Below, one piece after another: positions 34,625 to 64,000 of a stretch of 64,000 bases of DNA. This stretch comes from Salminus brasiliensis. Its lineage: Eukaryota; Chordata; Actinopteri; Characiformes; Bryconidae. Under the pieces are notes generated by a model. It made no database searches and was not told the origin of the DNA. It worked only from the letters and a program-made list of their open reading frames with translations. The stretch is taken from positions 27,423,261-27,487,260 of the forward strand of contig NC_132878.1 in assembly GCF_030463535.1 (NCBI RefSeq), in the 5' to 3' direction. Position numbers and translations under genes: made by a program. How positions within the stretch are numbered: the stretch's first letter is position 1; each line of letters opens with the position of its first letter.

Positions 34625-34684
34625 CATCTCTCTCTCTCTCTGTCTCTCCAAACCTTGTAATTTCCTCTCTCTTTTAACTCTTGT

Positions 34685-34727
<43 letters not shown>

Positions 34728-34771
34728 CTCTCCAAACCTCGTAATTTCCTTCTCTATCCTTTAACTCTTGT

Positions 34772-34836
<65 letters not shown>

Positions 34837-34880
34837 CTCTCCAAACCTCGTAATTTCCTCCTCTCTCCTTTAACTCTTGT

Positions 34881-34923
<43 letters not shown>

Positions 34924-35228
34924 CTCTCCAAACCTCGTAATTTCCTTCTCTATCCTTTAACTCTTGTTGTCTCTCTCTCTCTGTCTCTCTGTCTCTCTCT
35001 CTCTCTCTCTGTGTCTCTCCAAACCTCGTAATTTCCTTCTCTATCCTTTAACTCTTGTTGTCTCTCTCTCTCTCTCTGTCTCTCTCTCTGTCTCTCTCTC
35101 TCTCTGTGTCTCTCTCTCTCTCTCTCTCTCTCTGTGTCTCTCCAAACCTCGTAATTTCCTTCTCTATCCTTTAACTCTTGTTGTCTCTCTCTCTCTCTCT
35201 GTCTCTCTCTCTGTCTCTCTCTCTCTCT

Positions 35229-35266
<38 letters not shown>

Positions 35267-35310
35267 CTCTCCAAACCTCGTAATTTCCTTCTCTATCCTT
35301 TAACTCTTGT

Positions 35311-35354
<44 letters not shown>

Positions 35355-35404
35355 TCTCTGTGTCTCTCCAAACCTCGTAATTTCCTTCTCTATCCTTTAA
35401 CTCT

Positions 35405-35460
<56 letters not shown>
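34625..35460 (+). repeat. Composite minisatellite: eight 50-bp units separated by (TC)n
   Basis: CCAAACCTCGTAATTTCC (first copy CCTTG) occurs at about 34649, 34734, 34842, 34929, 35020, 35143, 35271 and 35369, each followed by 'ttctctatcctttaactctt' and then a (TC)n tract of variable length. Spacing ranges from about 85 to 128 bases because only the TC part changes. The array stops about 400 bases before the msn start codon. Confidence 0.95.
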
Positions 35461-35465
<5 letters not shown>

Positions 35466-35868
35466 ATTTCGTTGTTGGGGAGGATGAATGTGTATGACGT
35501 CATCCCCGGGATCTCCCTCCATCCGCGCGGTGGAATTCTGGCGCCCCCACCGCTGGGTGTGGCTTTAACACTCAGATCCGTTACAGAGAGAGAGAGAGAG
35601 AGCGAGAGAGAAAGAGAGACAGAGCGAGAACTACCAGATACATCACATGGGAGAGAGATAGCGCAATAAAGAAAGAAAGAAAGAAGAAAGTCGTTGAGTT
35701 TTAAAAGGGCAATCAGCGCAGACAGGCGGATAAACCGCGAGATCGATTTTGCGTGGTGAAGCCGGTTGGGGGGGCTGTACCCATTTTTTCCACTTCCTTT
35801 CGAGTTTGGAGACTCTTCGTTTGAATCAGAGCAGCAACAGTTCGCCACAGCGCTCCTAAAACGACAAA
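35461..35868 (+). promoter_or_regulatory. Probable msn promoter and 5' UTR
   Basis: Unique, moderately CpG-rich sequence between the (TC)n array and the moesin ATG at 35869. It includes a GA-rich stretch at 35583-35692 and no clear TATA box. The moesin start codon context is ACAAAATGC, with A at -3. Confidence 0.5.
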
Positions 35869-62584
<26,716 letters not shown>

Positions 62585-62623
62585 GTGAAGGAAAAAATAT
62601 AATTAAAAAAACGATTTTTTTTA

Positions 62624-62812
62624 CATTATGTGTCCAAAAGTTTTTGGACACCAGTGTTCATTGGGAGTTTGCCTCCCTTTTCTGCAGTAACGGCCTCTAC
62701 TCTTCTGGGAAGGCTTTTACACTAGATGTTGGAACATTGAATACGATTGCATTTGATTGCAGCCACATTAGAGAGCATCAGTGAGGTCAGGTACTGATGC
62801 TGGAAGATTAAA
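62624..62812 (+). mobile_element. Tc1/mariner-type MITE fragment (related family), msn intron 12
   Basis: TA-like flank, CATTATGTGTCCAAAAGTTT, then 'gcctctactcttctgggaag', 'acactagatgttggaacatt' and 'gcatcagtgaggtcaggtac'. A shorter piece of the same type ('gaacatcagttaggtctggt') is at about 27762. Confidence 0.65.
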
Positions 62813-62854
62813 TCAGACAAATCAAGTACCAGAGCGCACCCGACTTTGTCAGTG

Positions 62855-62856
<2 letters not shown>

Positions 62857-62921
<65 letters not shown>

Positions 62922-62950
62922 TCACACACACACACACACACACACACACT
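62857..62950. repeat. (TC)n(CA)n compound microsatellite
   Basis: About 30 TC units followed by about 14 CA units in the intron after msn exon 12. Pyrimidine-rich sequence continues to about 63300. Confidence 0.93.
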
Positions 62951-63299
62951 CTCTCCCTCTGTCTTTCCCTTGATCTTTCTTTCTGTGTCTTTCCTCTGCC
63001 CTTTTCTCCTCTCCTTTTCTCTGTCATTCTCTCTAATCTCTCTTTTCTCTTACTCCACAGCTTACTTGTAATGTTCTGTTTCTTCCCTCTCTTCTCACTC
63101 TCTTACTTTCACATCTCTTCCTCTCCTTCTCTTCTTTTTCTCTTTCTGTTTTCTCTATATATTTTTCTTTGTCTTTACCCGACTCCCACCCCTCTCTCAC
63201 TATATAAACGTGCAGTAGCCTTGGCCTTTCATTCAACCTCCTCCCTTTTACTTTTCTATTTTTTTCCTTTTCTTTTTGCTCGTTTGTTTGGAAGGGCGT

Positions 63300-64000
63300 G
63301 CTCCCTCCCCTGCACCACTGGGGATATCCTGCAGCGTAACGAGTCAGAAAGCAGCCACACACACACACTGCTCCTGACGCTAGGTGTTTGAGGCTGATAC
63401 CCAGTTCAGTTTGAATAGAGCTCCATTCAGCCTCTTTCACATAATAGCAGGATTCGGCTTCTGTTCGCTACAGATATGATCCCGGGAGGACAACCAGGAA
63501 TTCAAGGCATCCCAGGAGCAGCACCAGGACAGACAATCAGTTTACCACTAGGAGTGGAACAATTTCAGTACAGTACAGAAAAACAGTAAAAAAAAGAGGG
63601 TGTGAAGCAGGGTAAGGTGGGGTGGGGATCTTTAGGCATATTCATATTACTATATATATACTATATTACTACATATTACTAAATGGTGGAACAAGTACAC
63701 AGTTTGGTTTGGTGTGCTCTAGATTGTTCACAGTGGTGCTGGACCTACACATGGTCATGACAACCCCTGGTTCTTATTGCCACCTAATGTTCATTTTCCT
63801 TTATAAGAGCTCCATAATAAGAGCTCTGTGGAATCAAGAACACTTTCACAATAACATACTCAACATTTTAAGAGACTTTTATCTCTTAAAACTTTATTGT
63901 TACGCCACTTAAAGCAGGCACATGCATTATAAAGCGATAGTTTGTTAGACAGATAAATCTGCATGATTTCCCCTCTGACTCATAATGAAGTCAAGACCCC
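63300..64000. other. msn intron 12, no exon recognised
   Basis: No frame matches the expected moesin sequence after EAVEWQQK, so the remaining C-terminal exons lie beyond the window. A short purine/G-rich stretch lies at 63590-63630. Confidence 0.6.

Noticed and set aside
34768..35669. Open frames of 87-138 codons made of Leu-Ser repeats plus KPRNFLLYPLTLV
   Set aside because: Translation of the (TC)n composite minisatellite; the periodic peptide simply reflects the 50-bp unit.

Overview
The window is nuclear DNA of a ray-finned fish. It holds three protein-coding genes: zc3h12b (plus strand, 5' part outside the window), las1l (minus strand, complete coding sequence) and msn/moesin (plus strand, 3' part outside the window). 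Gene order, orientation and neighbours match the human Xq12 block ZC3H12B-LAS1L-MSN as I know it. The spliced frames close exactly: las1l is 13 coding exons, 1731 nt, 576 codons plus stop; msn is 12 coding exons, 1344 nt, 448 codons to the last exon in view; zc3h12b is four exons, 653 codons plus stop after a split Ser codon. tRNA-derived SINEs, Tc1-type elements and MITEs, and very abundant di- and tetranucleotide repeats point to a teleost. The SINE body with a 'cttgagcaaggccctt' motif suggests an otophysan such as a characiform or catfish; that is inference.

Layout. 1-2242: zc3h12b intron or upstream sequence. 2243-4788: zc3h12b NYN RNase domain, CCCH finger and long last exon. 4789-12999: 3' UTR and intergenic DNA with SINE, hAT-like and microsatellite sequence. 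13000-29942: las1l, convergent with zc3h12b, with introns containing MITEs, SINEs, a tRNA-Ser-like pseudogene and a 31-bp minisatellite of about 41 units. 29943-35868: divergent spacer between las1l and msn, with a Tc1-like transposon (1.58 kb, IR/DR ends, decayed transposase), a 740-bp TATC/TGTC array and an 8-copy composite minisatellite just upstream of msn. 35869-64000: msn, whose introns 1, 2 and 4 carry several minisatellite families (70, 52, 32 and 21 bp, plus a decayed TTACCCC-type array), two with higher-order repeat structure.

Functionally the genes are unrelated. Zc3h12b is a Regnase-family RNA endonuclease that degrades mRNA. Las1l is the HEPN nuclease subunit that cuts ITS2 in pre-rRNA. 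Moesin links cortical actin to the plasma membrane. Their proximity is ancestral synteny, not an operon-like grouping. I found no undescribed multi-gene system. The most interesting signals are (UG)n tracts just upstream of many 3' splice sites, the higher-order minisatellites in msn introns, and a promoter-like GC-rich cluster with an RFX X-box in msn intron 1.
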